Below, in pieces: positions 1 through 7,466 of a stretch of 46,005 nucleotides of DNA. The first letter of the stretch is position 1. Every line of letters starts with the position of its first letter. The notes beneath the pieces are model-generated. The model was not told the origin of the DNA. It saw only the letters and a program-made list of their open reading frames with translations, and searched no databases. The position numbers and the translations under genes are program-made. Origin of the DNA: Collinsella vaginalis (GTDB lineage Bacteria > Actinomycetota > Coriobacteriia > Coriobacteriales > Coriobacteriaceae); the NCBI RefSeq assembly GCF_900176655.1, contig NZ_LT838844.1, forward strand, positions 396,717-442,721, written 5' to 3'.

Positions 1-207
1 ATCGGCCAGGCGCTCGCGCTGGGCGCTCCGCTCGCCGAGACGCTCGCTGGGCAGAGCCGGGAATGCCGGGCCGCCCATCGCGCCGATGTGGAGCGCCAGA
101 TCGAGCGCGCCCCCGTCAAGCTCCTGATTCCCACCGGGACGCTCATCCTTCCAGCTCTCTTGCTATCCATATTGGGCCCGCTGTTCTCCGCGGGCGGAAT
201 GATCTAG
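1..207 (+). CDS. tadC: Tad pilus assembly protein TadC, C-terminal fragment
   Basis: This is the end of a gene that starts upstream of the window; the frame beginning at base 1 stays open to TAG at 205-207. The 68 visible residues contain a GxPLAE-like turn, a charged segment with the pattern ERAPVKLLIP and a terminal hydrophobic helix ending in LGPLF. That is the usual end of the T2SSF domain in TadB/TadC, the inner-membrane platform proteins of the Tad pilus machine. The Flp pilin gene begins 9 bases after the stop, which supports the call. TadC is preferred over TadB because it is the gene normally followed by pilin or TadE-like genes, but the fragment cannot separate the two firmly. Confidence 0.75.
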   Translation: MGQALALGAPLAETLAGQSRECRAAHRADVERQIERAPVKLLIPTGTLILPALLLSILGPLFSAGGMI

Positions 208-216
208 GAGGTCAAC

Positions 217-420
217 ATGGTCGAGAAACTGCAGGGACGCCTATTTCATCTGCTGTCCGGTCTCAGGCCGCTCATCCGTGAGGAGCGGGCCCAGGGAACC
301 ACCGAGTACGCGATCCTCGTCGGGGTGCTGGTCGTCATCGCCATCATCGCGATCATCGCGTTTCGTGACAAGATCTCCGAGCTCTGGGACACGATCTCCT
401 CGGGGATCAACAGCTTGTGA
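217..420 (+). CDS. Flp-family type IVb pilin
   Basis: This 67-residue protein is probably the major pilin of the Tad pilus. A short charged leader ends in ERAQG, followed by TTEYAILVG and a hydrophobic helix of about 20 residues. This is the class III prepilin layout: cleavage after Gly by a TadV-like peptidase, with Glu at position +3 of the mature protein followed by Tyr. The C-terminal tail (about residues 50-67) is short and polar, as in Flp pilins. AGGAGG at 206-211 is placed correctly before the ATG. The next gene starts with a GTG that overlaps this stop. It could be a minor pilin if a more abundant one lies elsewhere; no tadV is visible here. Confidence 0.85.
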   Translation: MVEKLQGRLFHLLSGLRPLIREERAQGTTEYAILVGVLVVIAIIAIIAFRDKISELWDTISSGINSL

Positions 421-917
421 GCGGGCGGGGCCGCTGGCAGCTGCGTGTATGGGCACCGCCCCTTCTCTGCATCCTCCTCGTCCTCGCGTCGCCTGCGCTC
501 ATGCTGCGCCAGGGGGACGGACCTGCTGCCGAGGATGCCCCGGCATCGCCATCCGAAGTGGTCGGGCGCGTATTCCCAGCCGACCCCCATAGGTCGGCTG
601 CGTCATCGTTCCTCGCCGACCTCGACAGCTTGGCCAGTCGGTCATCAGCTGTAGGCGCTAATCCCGCGGTGGTCTCATGGGATGACCCGGATGGACTCGC
701 GGACGCAGCGGGGACAGTCCTCGAAACGTATCGAGATATGAAGACGTTCACCCTTATGACCAGCGGATACCTTGATATCAAGGGGAACGCATGGGGCGCC
801 TTGCTGCGCGGTCCGGACGGGTCTGTCGATATCGCTTTGGCCCTTGCGGACGAATCCGGCGGCGCAACGGTGAGGGTGTCGCGGATCGGCGTGGAGGATG
901 GGGAGGGGGTGCTGTGA
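417..917 (+). CDS. Membrane-anchored hypothetical protein in the Tad operon
   Basis: This 166-residue protein is not recognised as a named family. A basic start is followed by one hydrophobic helix at about residues 11-30, then an Ala/Pro/Ser-rich stretch and an exported-looking soluble domain with few hydrophobic runs. The GTG start at 417 overlaps the pilin stop (GTGA), and the next gene starts in the same way at 914, so it is translationally coupled on both sides. Position and topology suggest an inner-membrane or periplasm-facing accessory of the pilus, perhaps RcpC/TadD-like in place only; no SAF domain or TPR repeat is evident. Existence of the gene is fairly sure, function is not. Confidence 0.6.
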   Translation: MSGRGRWQLRVWAPPLLCILLVLASPALMLRQGDGPAAEDAPASPSEVVGRVFPADPHRSAASSFLADLDSLASRSSAVGANPAVVSWDDPDGLADAAGTVLETYRDMKTFTLMTSGYLDIKGNAWGALLRGPDGSVDIALALADESGGATVRVSRIGVEDGEGVL

Positions 918-1264
918 GAAGGGGAGGATGCCATGTGGATGCAAGCGCTCGGGAGGGCCATGGGGGTTTCCTTTGGCTGGGAGGGATCCGTGGCGACAAC
1001 AGGGGCGGAGTCGATTCGGACTTTCGTCTACGCGGTCCTGGCGGCGAGGAGGGTGCCCGAGATCACGGCGGCGGGCTCGCGCGGGAGGAGCGGGCCCAGG
1101 GCACGCTCGAGTACGCCCTCACCGTGCTGGCGTTCTTGGCGATCACCGTGGCATTCGCGGCGTTGTGGCGCGCGGGCGAGGATGGATCCCTCGCGGCGTT
1201 GGCGGAGCGCTCGGCATCGCATGCGCTCGACGGGTTCGGGGCGCTCGACCTCGTCCTGTTCTGA
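914..1264 (+). CDS. Second Flp/TadE-like pilin-type protein
   Basis: The frame is open from 791, but a GTG at 914 overlaps the upstream stop (GTGA) and is the likely start, giving about 116 residues. After a long, low-complexity Gly/Arg-rich leader of about 57 residues comes REERAQGTLEYALTVLAF, which matches the processing region of the pilin at 217-420 almost residue for residue, then a hydrophobic helix and a short tail. The motif predicts cleavage after Gly with Glu at +3 of the mature form. The leader is much longer than in typical Flp proteins, so the true start may lie further in. A minor pilin or pseudopilin is the best guess. Confidence 0.6.
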   Translation: MRRGGCHVDASAREGHGGFLWLGGIRGDNRGGVDSDFRLRGPGGEEGARDHGGGLAREERAQGTLEYALTVLAFLAITVAFAALWRAGEDGSLAALAERSASHALDGFGALDLVLF

Positions 1265-1295
1265 TGGGCATGAGCCGTCCGGCGCCCATGGGCTC

Positions 1296-1763
1296 GTGCT
1301 GGAAGGACGCGCTCAATCGACGGTCGAGGCGGCGATTCTGATCCCCCTCTTCCTTCTCCTCCTGCTGTTGGCGGTGCAGCCCGTCTGCCTGCTCTACACG
1401 CGCTCCGTGATGGAGAGCGCCGCCGCGGCGACCGCACGGCTGATGATCACGGCGGAGGGAGAGGGGGACGACGCCTACCGGGCGTTCACGTTGAGGAGGC
1501 TCGGCGCGGTGCCGGACGTCAGCATCTTTCATGCGGGCGGGCCGCTTTCCTGGGAGATCGATCTCGTCCGCGCTGAAGGTGCTGTCACGGTGGCGGTGGC
1601 GGGGCGTGTGAGGCCCCTGCCGGTGATCGGTGCGTTCGCGGACGTGCTCGGGGAGCGCAATGCGCAGGGAGATGTGCGGCTGAGGGTTGAAGTTTCCTAT
1701 GCGGGAAGGCCCGCGTGGTTGGAGGGGAGCTATGAGACGTGGATATCTGCATGGGACTCGTAA
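1296..1763 (+). CDS. TadE-like pseudopilin
   Basis: The protein of about 155 residues opens with LEGRAQSTVEAAILIPLF, a TadE-type N-terminus in which Glu sits just ahead of a long hydrophobic helix (about residues 8-30). The remainder is a small soluble domain. The frame is open well upstream, and GTG at 1296 is chosen because it places the RAQ motif directly at the N-terminus; no strong ribosome binding site supports it, so the start is uncertain. The TadG-like gene begins inside its 3' end with an overlap of 32 bases. TadE-like proteins are minor pilins needed for Tad pilus assembly. Confidence 0.65.
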   Translation: MLEGRAQSTVEAAILIPLFLLLLLLAVQPVCLLYTRSVMESAAAATARLMITAEGEGDDAYRAFTLRRLGAVPDVSIFHAGGPLSWEIDLVRAEGAVTVAVAGRVRPLPVIGAFADVLGERNAQGDVRLRVEVSYAGRPAWLEGSYETWISAWDS

Positions 1764-3864
1764 CGGTGCCGAACGAGGCTGCGGCGTGTGCCGGAGCATC
1801 GCGCAGCGCCGCGTTCCGAGAACGGTTGCGTGCAGGGGCCGCAACCTGCTCTGGGGCGTCGACCTGTTTCTCGAGGACGGCGCCTACACCACGGTGACGA
1901 CGGCCGTGTCCATCCTCCTCGTGCTCGCGCTCGTCTTCTCCGCCGCCTCGGCGGTGTGGAGCCTCTCGCGAGCGGGGGATACGCAGACAACGGCCGATGC
2001 GACGGCGCTCGCCGGCGCCAACGTGGTCTCTTCGTACCATACCGCGGCCACCGTGGTCGATGCGAGCATCCTGAGCCTCGGGCTCACGGGCCTGTGCGTC
2101 ACCGGGGTCGGCATGGTCGGGCTGCTCGTTCCCGGCGCGAACGCCGCCGCCGGCGAGGCCGTCGACGCCGGGATCCGCATCCTGCGGACGCGCAACGAGT
2201 TCGCCACCTCGGCATCGCGGGGCCTCCAGGCGGTGGAGGGGGTGCTGCCCTATCTCATAGCGGCGAACGCCTCGCGGACATGCGCCGCGCAAGGCACCGA
2301 ACGGGTGAGCTTCGCCGGCACGGCCCTCGCGGTCCCCTGGGAATCCGCCTCAGAGTTCCCTGCGCTCTCCGGCGACCAGATTCCGGTTGACGGGCTGGAA
2401 TCGACGGCGGGTGACCTCGACGAGGTGGCACGCGAGCTCGCGAAGGCATCCGAGCGCTCGCAGGCGGATAAGCGTCGTGCGTGGATCGCCGACTGCGGGC
2501 GAGAGGGGATGAACATGCAGGAGCGGGCCGCACGGCTTTCGGGCTTGTCGGCGGTGGAGAACCCAGATTTCGCGTCGAGTGTCACCTGGAACCCGACGGT
2601 GGGGCTCGATCGGGCCCGGGCCTATTACCGGTGGAGGCGGGACAACGACGCTCCCGAGGGGGCCGGGGTCGAGGCGCGGGCCGACGCCGCGGCGCGCCAT
2701 GCGTTCTACCGCTTCGCCTGTGCGGAGCTAGAGAGGGCCTCGATACGCGAGGAGGACGGGCGCGTGATCGCCGATCTTCCCTTGCTGCCCCGGAACACCG
2801 CGGAGGTGCGGCGGACCTCGCTCTACACGGAGGCTGTCTGGCCGAGCAGCTTGGAGGATGCAGAGCCCGTGCTGCACTTCGCCGCCGACTGCCCCGGTGC
2901 CCGCGGTGCCCCGGGCCAGGTGCTCTCTCTTGCCGATCTTGAGGGCGGTGGGGCGCGTGCTTGTGCGGTCTGCCAGTTCGACGTGGGTGATGTGGGCCGT
3001 GCGCCAGCCGCCTCGACAAGCATCGACAACGGCTTCGAATACCATCTGCGCGAGTTCACCGAGGCCCTGGGAGACTACGCGGATTCCCGAAACGAGGAGC
3101 TCGAACTTGAGCGTCAGGCGCAGGGGCGGGCCGAGCAGGCGGGAGACGCGTTCGAGGACGCCCTCGCCGCGCTTGCGGGCAAGCGGCCGCGTATCGCCCC
3201 GCCCGGTCGCGAGGGCTGTCTCGCCCTGGTCGCTGCGGGGGATGTTGAACCCCCGCCTGAGTTGGACAGTTCGTTCAACCAAGCTCCGCGCCTCCCGAGC
3301 CGCGCCGCCATCTCGGCGGCGGTTCTGGCCCGTGATCCCGCCACCGCGGACAACAACGCGCTCGGGTCGTTCTTCAGTTCATTGGAGGACCGTTCAGGCG
3401 GAACCCTCATCGGCGTCGTGGGTGACGTCATGGATCTCTGGGGGCGGCTGCTCATATCCTACGGCGACCTTTCCGAGGGCATCGACTCCCTGATGGACGG
3501 TCTGTTCCGGGGCCTTGATCTCTTGGGCGCCGGTCCCGTTGCGCGCTGGCTGGGAGATCGGGTGCAAGGGGTCATGGGAGGCCTGGGCCTCCACCCGGTC
3601 GACCTTAGCTATCGGAAGCCGGTGCTGACCGACACCTCGAACGTCATCGCCCGCTCGAAGCTGGGTGGGATCGCCGATGCCCAGGAGCTCTTGCGCTCCA
3701 TCCCTCTGGGGACCACCGATCCCGGCGCGGTGCTCCAGGCGCTGGGCTACGAGGCGGGCGAGCTCATTGCGGCGGCTGAGTTCACGATAGCCGAGATACC
3801 TCTGCCCGGGGGTGGCTCCATCCCCCTGAAGATCCGCCTCCGCGATCTCATGGGGTCATCATGA
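1732..3864 (+). CDS. TadG-like Tad pilus-associated protein
   Basis: The protein of about 710 residues has one N-terminal transmembrane helix (around residues 54-78, in the context EDGAYTTVTTAVSILLVL), followed by the hallmark of TadG/TadE-G-like proteins: a region like SRAGDTQTTADATALAGAN, seen where DAAALAGA-type motifs follow the helix. The rest is a large soluble domain with a Glu-rich helical stretch near residues 445-480 and two CxxC-like pairs. ATG at 1732 is preferred because GGAGGGG lies 4 bases upstream; an earlier in-frame ATG at 1687 lacks this. The stop overlaps the next start (ATGA). TadG proteins are thought to sit at the cell surface or pilus base; no von Willebrand domain is obvious here. 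Confidence 0.65.
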   Translation: MRRGYLHGTRNGAERGCGVCRSIAQRRVPRTVACRGRNLLWGVDLFLEDGAYTTVTTAVSILLVLALVFSAASAVWSLSRAGDTQTTADATALAGANVVSSYHTAATVVDASILSLGLTGLCVTGVGMVGLLVPGANAAAGEAVDAGIRILRTRNEFATSASRGLQAVEGVLPYLIAANASRTCAAQGTERVSFAGTALAVPWESASEFPALSGDQIPVDGLESTAGDLDEVARELAKASERSQADKRRAWIADCGREGMNMQERAARLSGLSAVENPDFASSVTWNPTVGLDRARAYYRWRRDNDAPEGAGVEARADAAARHAFYRFACAELERASIREEDGRVIADLPLLPRNTAEVRRTSLYTEAVWPSSLEDAEPVLHFAADCPGARGAPGQVLSLADLEGGGARACAVCQFDVGDVGRAPAASTSIDNGFEYHLREFTEALGDYADSRNEELELERQAQGRAEQAGDAFEDALAALAGKRPRIAPPGREGCLALVAAGDVEPPPELDSSFNQAPRLPSRAAISAAVLARDPATADNNALGSFFSSLEDRSGGTLIGVVGDVMDLWGRLLISYGDLSEGIDSLMDGLFRGLDLLGAGPVARWLGDRVQGVMGGLGLHPVDLSYRKPVLTDTSNVIARSKLGGIADAQELLRSIPLGTTDPGAVLQALGYEAGELIAAAEFTIAEIPLPGGGSIPLKIRLRDLMGSS

Positions 3865-4328
3865 TGGGCGTGGCGGAGGAGCGGGCTCAAGCGACGGTCG
3901 AGATGGCGGTCATGGCCCCGGTGCTCATCATCGTCGCGCTCATCGTCTACAACCTCATGGTGTTCATCTCCGCGACAGCTCGGTTCGACCGGGTGGCGCC
4001 CGACATCGTGCTCGCGCATGGGGCGTCACCGGTTGGCGGGGAAGGGGCCGCTACGGCAGCCGTCGCCGCCACCGTGAAGACCGAGCTTGAGCGGGCGATG
4101 GGGACCTACGACATCGAGGTCGAGGTGTCCGTCGCCGAGGAGGAAGACGGTTCCCCCACAGCACTGCTCTCGCTGGTGGGAGGCCTCAGGACCTTCACCT
4201 GCACCATGAGGTTCACGCCATGGCCCCAGGGGCTCGCGCTTGCCGGCATCGCCTTGGGGGCACCGGTCAGACTCACGCATGAGCGGGCTGTCATCGTCGA
4301 CCCCTGGCGCCCGGGAGTGATCATATGA
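3861..4328 (+). CDS. TadE-like pseudopilin
   Basis: This 155-residue protein starts with VAEERAQATVEMAVMAPVLIIV, here split by me only for its key parts: ERAQ, a Glu three residues later, then one long hydrophobic helix. It is the fourth product in this operon with the ERAQ(G/S/A)T pattern. The remainder is a compact soluble domain of about 110 residues without recognised motifs. The ATG overlaps the upstream stop and the stop overlaps the next ATG, so translation is coupled on both sides. A minor pilin-like role in the Tad machine is inferred from the N-terminal motif and position. Confidence 0.65.
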   Translation: MMGVAEERAQATVEMAVMAPVLIIVALIVYNLMVFISATARFDRVAPDIVLAHGASPVGGEGAATAAVAATVKTELERAMGTYDIEVEVSVAEEEDGSPTALLSLVGGLRTFTCTMRFTPWPQGLALAGIALGAPVRLTHERAVIVDPWRPGVII

Positions 4329-4675
4329 GCATCGGCAGCTGGAGGACGTATGCCTTAATCCGTCGTGCCCTGAAAAACCTCGGATGGACTCCTGCGCGGC
4401 TCATCGTCGCCACGGGGTTCGTCGATCGCCTCTTCGGTATGGCGGGGCGTCCGACTGCAGCGCAGGAGGGGAAGGCGGTAGCCATGGCGTTCCCGCGATG
4501 CCGCGCGGTCCACACCTGCTTCATGCGCGCGCCGATCGACATCGCCTTCATCGGGGCGGATGGAGAGGTGCTCGCCCTGCACCGGTCGGTGCCCCCGTGG
4601 CGGTTCCGATCCCGCCGCGGGGCGGCGGCGGTGCTTGAGCGCTTCGCGACGCAGGGGGAGGGCGGGGTCCGTTGA
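4325..4675 (+). CDS. DUF192 family protein
   Basis: This 116-residue protein carries the DUF192 signature in order: FPRCRAVHTCFMRAPIDIAF, then GADGEV, then a PWR motif followed by an ALA-rich segment ending in VLER. Family members are small, often secreted or membrane-anchored proteins of unknown biochemical role; no clear signal peptide is seen here. The start overlaps the TadE-like stop (ATGA), so it belongs to the Tad operon, where DUF192 genes are found in other Actinobacteria. It is the last gene before the tRNA. The 285 bases that follow hold no convincing gene. Confidence 0.75.
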   Translation: MSIGSWRTYALIRRALKNLGWTPARLIVATGFVDRLFGMAGRPTAAQEGKAVAMAFPRCRAVHTCFMRAPIDIAFIGADGEVLALHRSVPPWRFRSRRGAAAVLERFATQGEGGVR

Positions 4676-4901
4676 GGCATGCATGAGGCGCACATGGAGT
4701 GGGCGTGGCGCCTAGGGTACCTGAGGGTGCGCCGTTGGATTTGCCGTCACGCGCGCGGGGCAGGCCAGGTCGAGCGTGGTCCGTCGGAAAGCGGAGCGTC
4801 GGCCGCACCATCTCAATCCCGCGCCCGCGTCCTTCGATCAGGTTCTCAGACCGCGCAGTTCACCGACCCAAAGCCCCGTTCTCAGCACCTTGATTTTTTC
4901 C

Positions 4902-4929
4902 TTGACCGCATCGGGCGGTCTGGTATAGT
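4902..4929 (+). promoter_or_regulatory. Promoter of tRNA-Phe
   Basis: TTGACC at 4902-4907 and TATAGT at 4924-4929 are separated by 16 bases, near the sigma-70 consensus. The tRNA begins 31 bases after the -10 box. Confidence 0.7.
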
Positions 4930-4960
4930 GAACGAGCTGCCGTTCGACGGCGGGTATATT

Positions 4961-5033
<73 letters not shown>

Positions 5034-5049
5034 CCCTTTGCACTGAGAG

Positions 5050-5078
5050 GCGCTCGGCGGGTCCGCTGAGCGCTTTTT
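5050..5078 (+). terminator. Rho-independent terminator of tRNA-Phe
   Basis: GCGCTCGGCGG and CCGCTGAGCGC form an 11-pair stem with a two-base loop (one G-T pair), followed directly by TTTTT and, after CG, TTTT. Confidence 0.85.
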
Positions 5079-5101
5079 CGTTTTGTTGGGAGGATGTCGT
5101 C

Positions 5102-6220
5102 ATGCCCCTGGGTTTCAACGTCCCGCTCGCACGTTCGAGGAGGTCCTCCACCGACGCCCTGGGTCGGGTGCGCGGGGTCAATCTCGCCGGCTGGTTCATA
5201 CCCGAACCCTGGGTGACCCCATCGCTCTTCGCCGCGACCGGTGCATCGAACGACACGGAGCTCCAGCAGGCCCTCGGTGCATCGGCGTACTGCGAGCGCA
5301 TGCGTCATCACTACGAGACGTTCGTCTCGGAGGACGATTTCCGCCGCATGGCCGCCATCGGTTTGAACGCGGTGCGTCTCCCCGTCCCCTGGTATGCCTT
5401 CGGCTCCCAGTCGGCGGACGCCTGCCACGTCACCGTGGTCGACTACATAGACCGTGCGATGGAGTGGGGCGAGAAGCACGGGGTGAGCGTCCTGCTCGAC
5501 CTCGCCACAGTGCCCGGCGGCCAGGGCGACTCGAACGAACCTGTGCCCATGCCGGACCTCATCGCCGAATGGCACTCGTCGACCAACGGCCGCCACGCCG
5601 CCCTGGAGGTCCTCGAGCGGCTGGCCACCCGGTACGGCAGCTCGGACATCCTCTCCGGCATCGAGCTCCTCGACTCGCCGGTCATGAGCGTGCGCCGGGG
5701 GCTCTTCTCGGTCACTGACGGCATCCCCATCCACTACCTGCGCAACTTCTACCGCGATGCCTACGAGCTCGTGCGCACCCACATGCCGGTGTCAAAGGCG
5801 GTCGTGTTCTCGGCGTCGGGCCATCCAGACCTCTGGCGCGGCTTCATGCGCGGTGCGCGCTACGAGAACGTCCTCATCGACCTGCATCTCTATCACTACC
5901 GTGACGAGACCGCGCAGGACATCACCTCGCCCCGGGGCATCCGTGACGCCATCGCCCGTGCCCGTCACGAGATCAGGGCGGCCCGGGCTGCCGGTTTCCC
6001 GGTGATCGTCGGCGAGTGGTCCGGCGCCGCCGTGCTCTCAAGCGCATCGATCACCCCTGAGGGCCGGGCAGCCTACGAGCGCGTCTTCGTGGCGAACCAG
6101 CTTGCCGCATTCGAGGGCGCCCAGGGCTGGTACTTCCAGACCTGGAAGACGGAGAAGCGCCTGCCCGCCTGGGATGCCCGCGTGGCGCTCGGCACGCTCG
6201 AGCGCGCGATGATCGAGTAG
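5102..6220 (+). CDS. Glycoside hydrolase family 5-like protein, acid/base residue absent
   Basis: The 372-residue protein follows the exo-beta-1,3-glucanase branch of GH5: RGVNLAGWFIPEPW near residue 24, the strand NAVRLPVPW (89-97), a catalytic-site strand at 186-193, LHLYHY (261-266) and VIVGEWSGA with the nucleophile-type Glu at 305. Family members read LLNEP at the acid/base site; this one reads LLDSP (residues 189-193), so the catalytic Glu is Ser. There is no signal peptide, so it is probably cytoplasmic. Start ATG at 5102 is supported by GGGAGGA 7 bases upstream. It may be a non-hydrolytic carbohydrate-binding homologue or may act by another mechanism. It lies between the tRNA terminator and rsmI. 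Confidence 0.8.
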   Translation: MPLGFNVPLARSRRSSTDALGRVRGVNLAGWFIPEPWVTPSLFAATGASNDTELQQALGASAYCERMRHHYETFVSEDDFRRMAAIGLNAVRLPVPWYAFGSQSADACHVTVVDYIDRAMEWGEKHGVSVLLDLATVPGGQGDSNEPVPMPDLIAEWHSSTNGRHAALEVLERLATRYGSSDILSGIELLDSPVMSVRRGLFSVTDGIPIHYLRNFYRDAYELVRTHMPVSKAVVFSASGHPDLWRGFMRGARYENVLIDLHLYHYRDETAQDITSPRGIRDAIARARHEIRAARAAGFPVIVGEWSGAAVLSSASITPEGRAAYERVFVANQLAAFEGAQGWYFQTWKTEKRLPAWDARVALGTLERAMIE

Positions 6221-6231
6221 GGGGGCAGCTG

Positions 6232-7317
6232 ATGAGCGCGGAAGCAGGCAGGCGGTCAGCGCGCGGCCGCGAGCAGAAGGCTCGGGCTGGAGGAACCAGG
6301 ATCAGCGCCGGCGCCTTGCACCCCGGCCTCCGTACGGCCGCGCAGCTGGAGGCGCCCGCGCCCGCTGCGAGCGCCTCGACAGCCCCCGGATCCGCCGCCA
6401 GCTCTCCGGAAAAACCGACACCCGCTGCCAGCGCCTCGACGGCCCCATCCCCCGGCATGCTCAGCGTCGTGGGCACCCCCATCGGCAACCTCGGTGACTT
6501 CTCGCCCCGCGCCGCCGCCGCCTTCCGCGCCGCCGACCTCATCTGCTGCGAGGACACCCGGGTGACCGCGAAGCTCCTCGCGCACCTGGGCATCTCGAAA
6601 CCGCTCATGCGCTGCGACGAGAACACCATCGCCGCCCGCGCCCCGGAGCTCATCGGCCGGATGCTCGGCGGCGAGCGCATCGCCTTCGCGTCAGACGCGG
6701 GCATGCCGAGCGTGTCTGATCCCGGCCAGGTGCTCGTGGACGCGGCCCGCGAGGCCGATGTCCCCGTCGAGGTGCTGCCGGGGCCATCGGCCTGCGTGAC
6801 CGCGCTCGTGGCGAGCGGCATCCCCTGCGAGCACTTCTTCTTCGAGGGTTTCCTGCCGCGCAAGCACGGTGATCGGGTACGCCGCCTCGCAGCGCTCGCC
6901 CCGGTGCCGGGTGCGCTCATCTTCTACGAGTCCCCCCATCGCGTCATCGCCTCGCTCGAGGCGCTCTCCGAGGTGCTCCCGCGCCGCATGGTCGCGGTCT
7001 GCCGTGAGCTCACGAAGCTCCATGAGGAGGTCATCCGCGGAACCGCAGCTGAGGTGGGGGAGATCCTCGCGGCCCGCACGGAGATCAAGGGGGAGATAGC
7101 GATCGTCGTGGCCCCGCCCGCTGCAGATGAGCAGGGGCTCCCCACGACGGCTGCCCCCACAGCGGATCCCGAGGCGGCGCTCGCGCGCGATATCGAGGAG
7201 GCCCTCGATGCCGGCGAGTCCGCATCGGCCATCGCCAAACGCCTCGCCCAGCGCCACTCCATTAAGAGACGCATCGTCTACGAGCGCGTCCTCGCCGCGC
7301 AGCGGCGGCGGGGGTAG
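6232..7317 (+). CDS. rsmI: 16S rRNA (cytidine(1402)-2'-O)-methyltransferase
   Basis: RsmI 2'-O-methylates C1402 of 16S rRNA using S-adenosylmethionine. The tetrapyrrole-methylase fold is clear: SVVGTPIGNLGD, ICCEDTRVTAKLL, ASDAGMPSVSDPG, VLPGPSACVTAL, then FFEGFLPRK and FYESPHRV. The family normally starts at the MLSVVGTPIG segment, here an internal ATG at 6457. The open frame runs upstream to ATG 6232 with GGGGGG 7 bases before it, adding about 75 residues of Ala/Pro/Ser-rich, probably disordered sequence with two copies of a PAASASTAP motif. Either start is possible. The C-terminal domain (after about residue 300) matches the helical tail of RsmI. Confidence 0.9.
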   Translation: MSAEAGRRSARGREQKARAGGTRISAGALHPGLRTAAQLEAPAPAASASTAPGSAASSPEKPTPAASASTAPSPGMLSVVGTPIGNLGDFSPRAAAAFRAADLICCEDTRVTAKLLAHLGISKPLMRCDENTIAARAPELIGRMLGGERIAFASDAGMPSVSDPGQVLVDAAREADVPVEVLPGPSACVTALVASGIPCEHFFFEGFLPRKHGDRVRRLAALAPVPGALIFYESPHRVIASLEALSEVLPRRMVAVCRELTKLHEEVIRGTAAEVGEILAARTEIKGEIAIVVAPPAADEQGLPTTAAPTADPEAALARDIEEALDAGESASAIAKRLAQRHSIKRRIVYERVLAAQRRRG

Positions 7318-7368
7318 GCGCCCGCAACACGTTGCCGTCAATGGTGCAGCGATTCCGCATGCCGCTCC

Positions 7369-7381
7369 TGAAATCGTTTCA
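7369..7381. promoter_or_regulatory. Possible operator (TGAAATCGTTTCA)
   Basis: The 13-base sequence TGAAATCGTTTCA is an inverted repeat (TGAAA, three bases, TTTCA) about 85 bases upstream of the PTS regulator gene, in the only intergenic space before the PTS operon. An operator role is inferred from symmetry and place alone. Confidence 0.3.
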
Positions 7382-7466
7382 TAGAATTCACTTTTCAGAG
7401 CTTCTAGACTTGAGCTCATTGGACGCCCTCCTGAGACGTCCCGCCTGAGGCTTTGGAGGTGACAAG

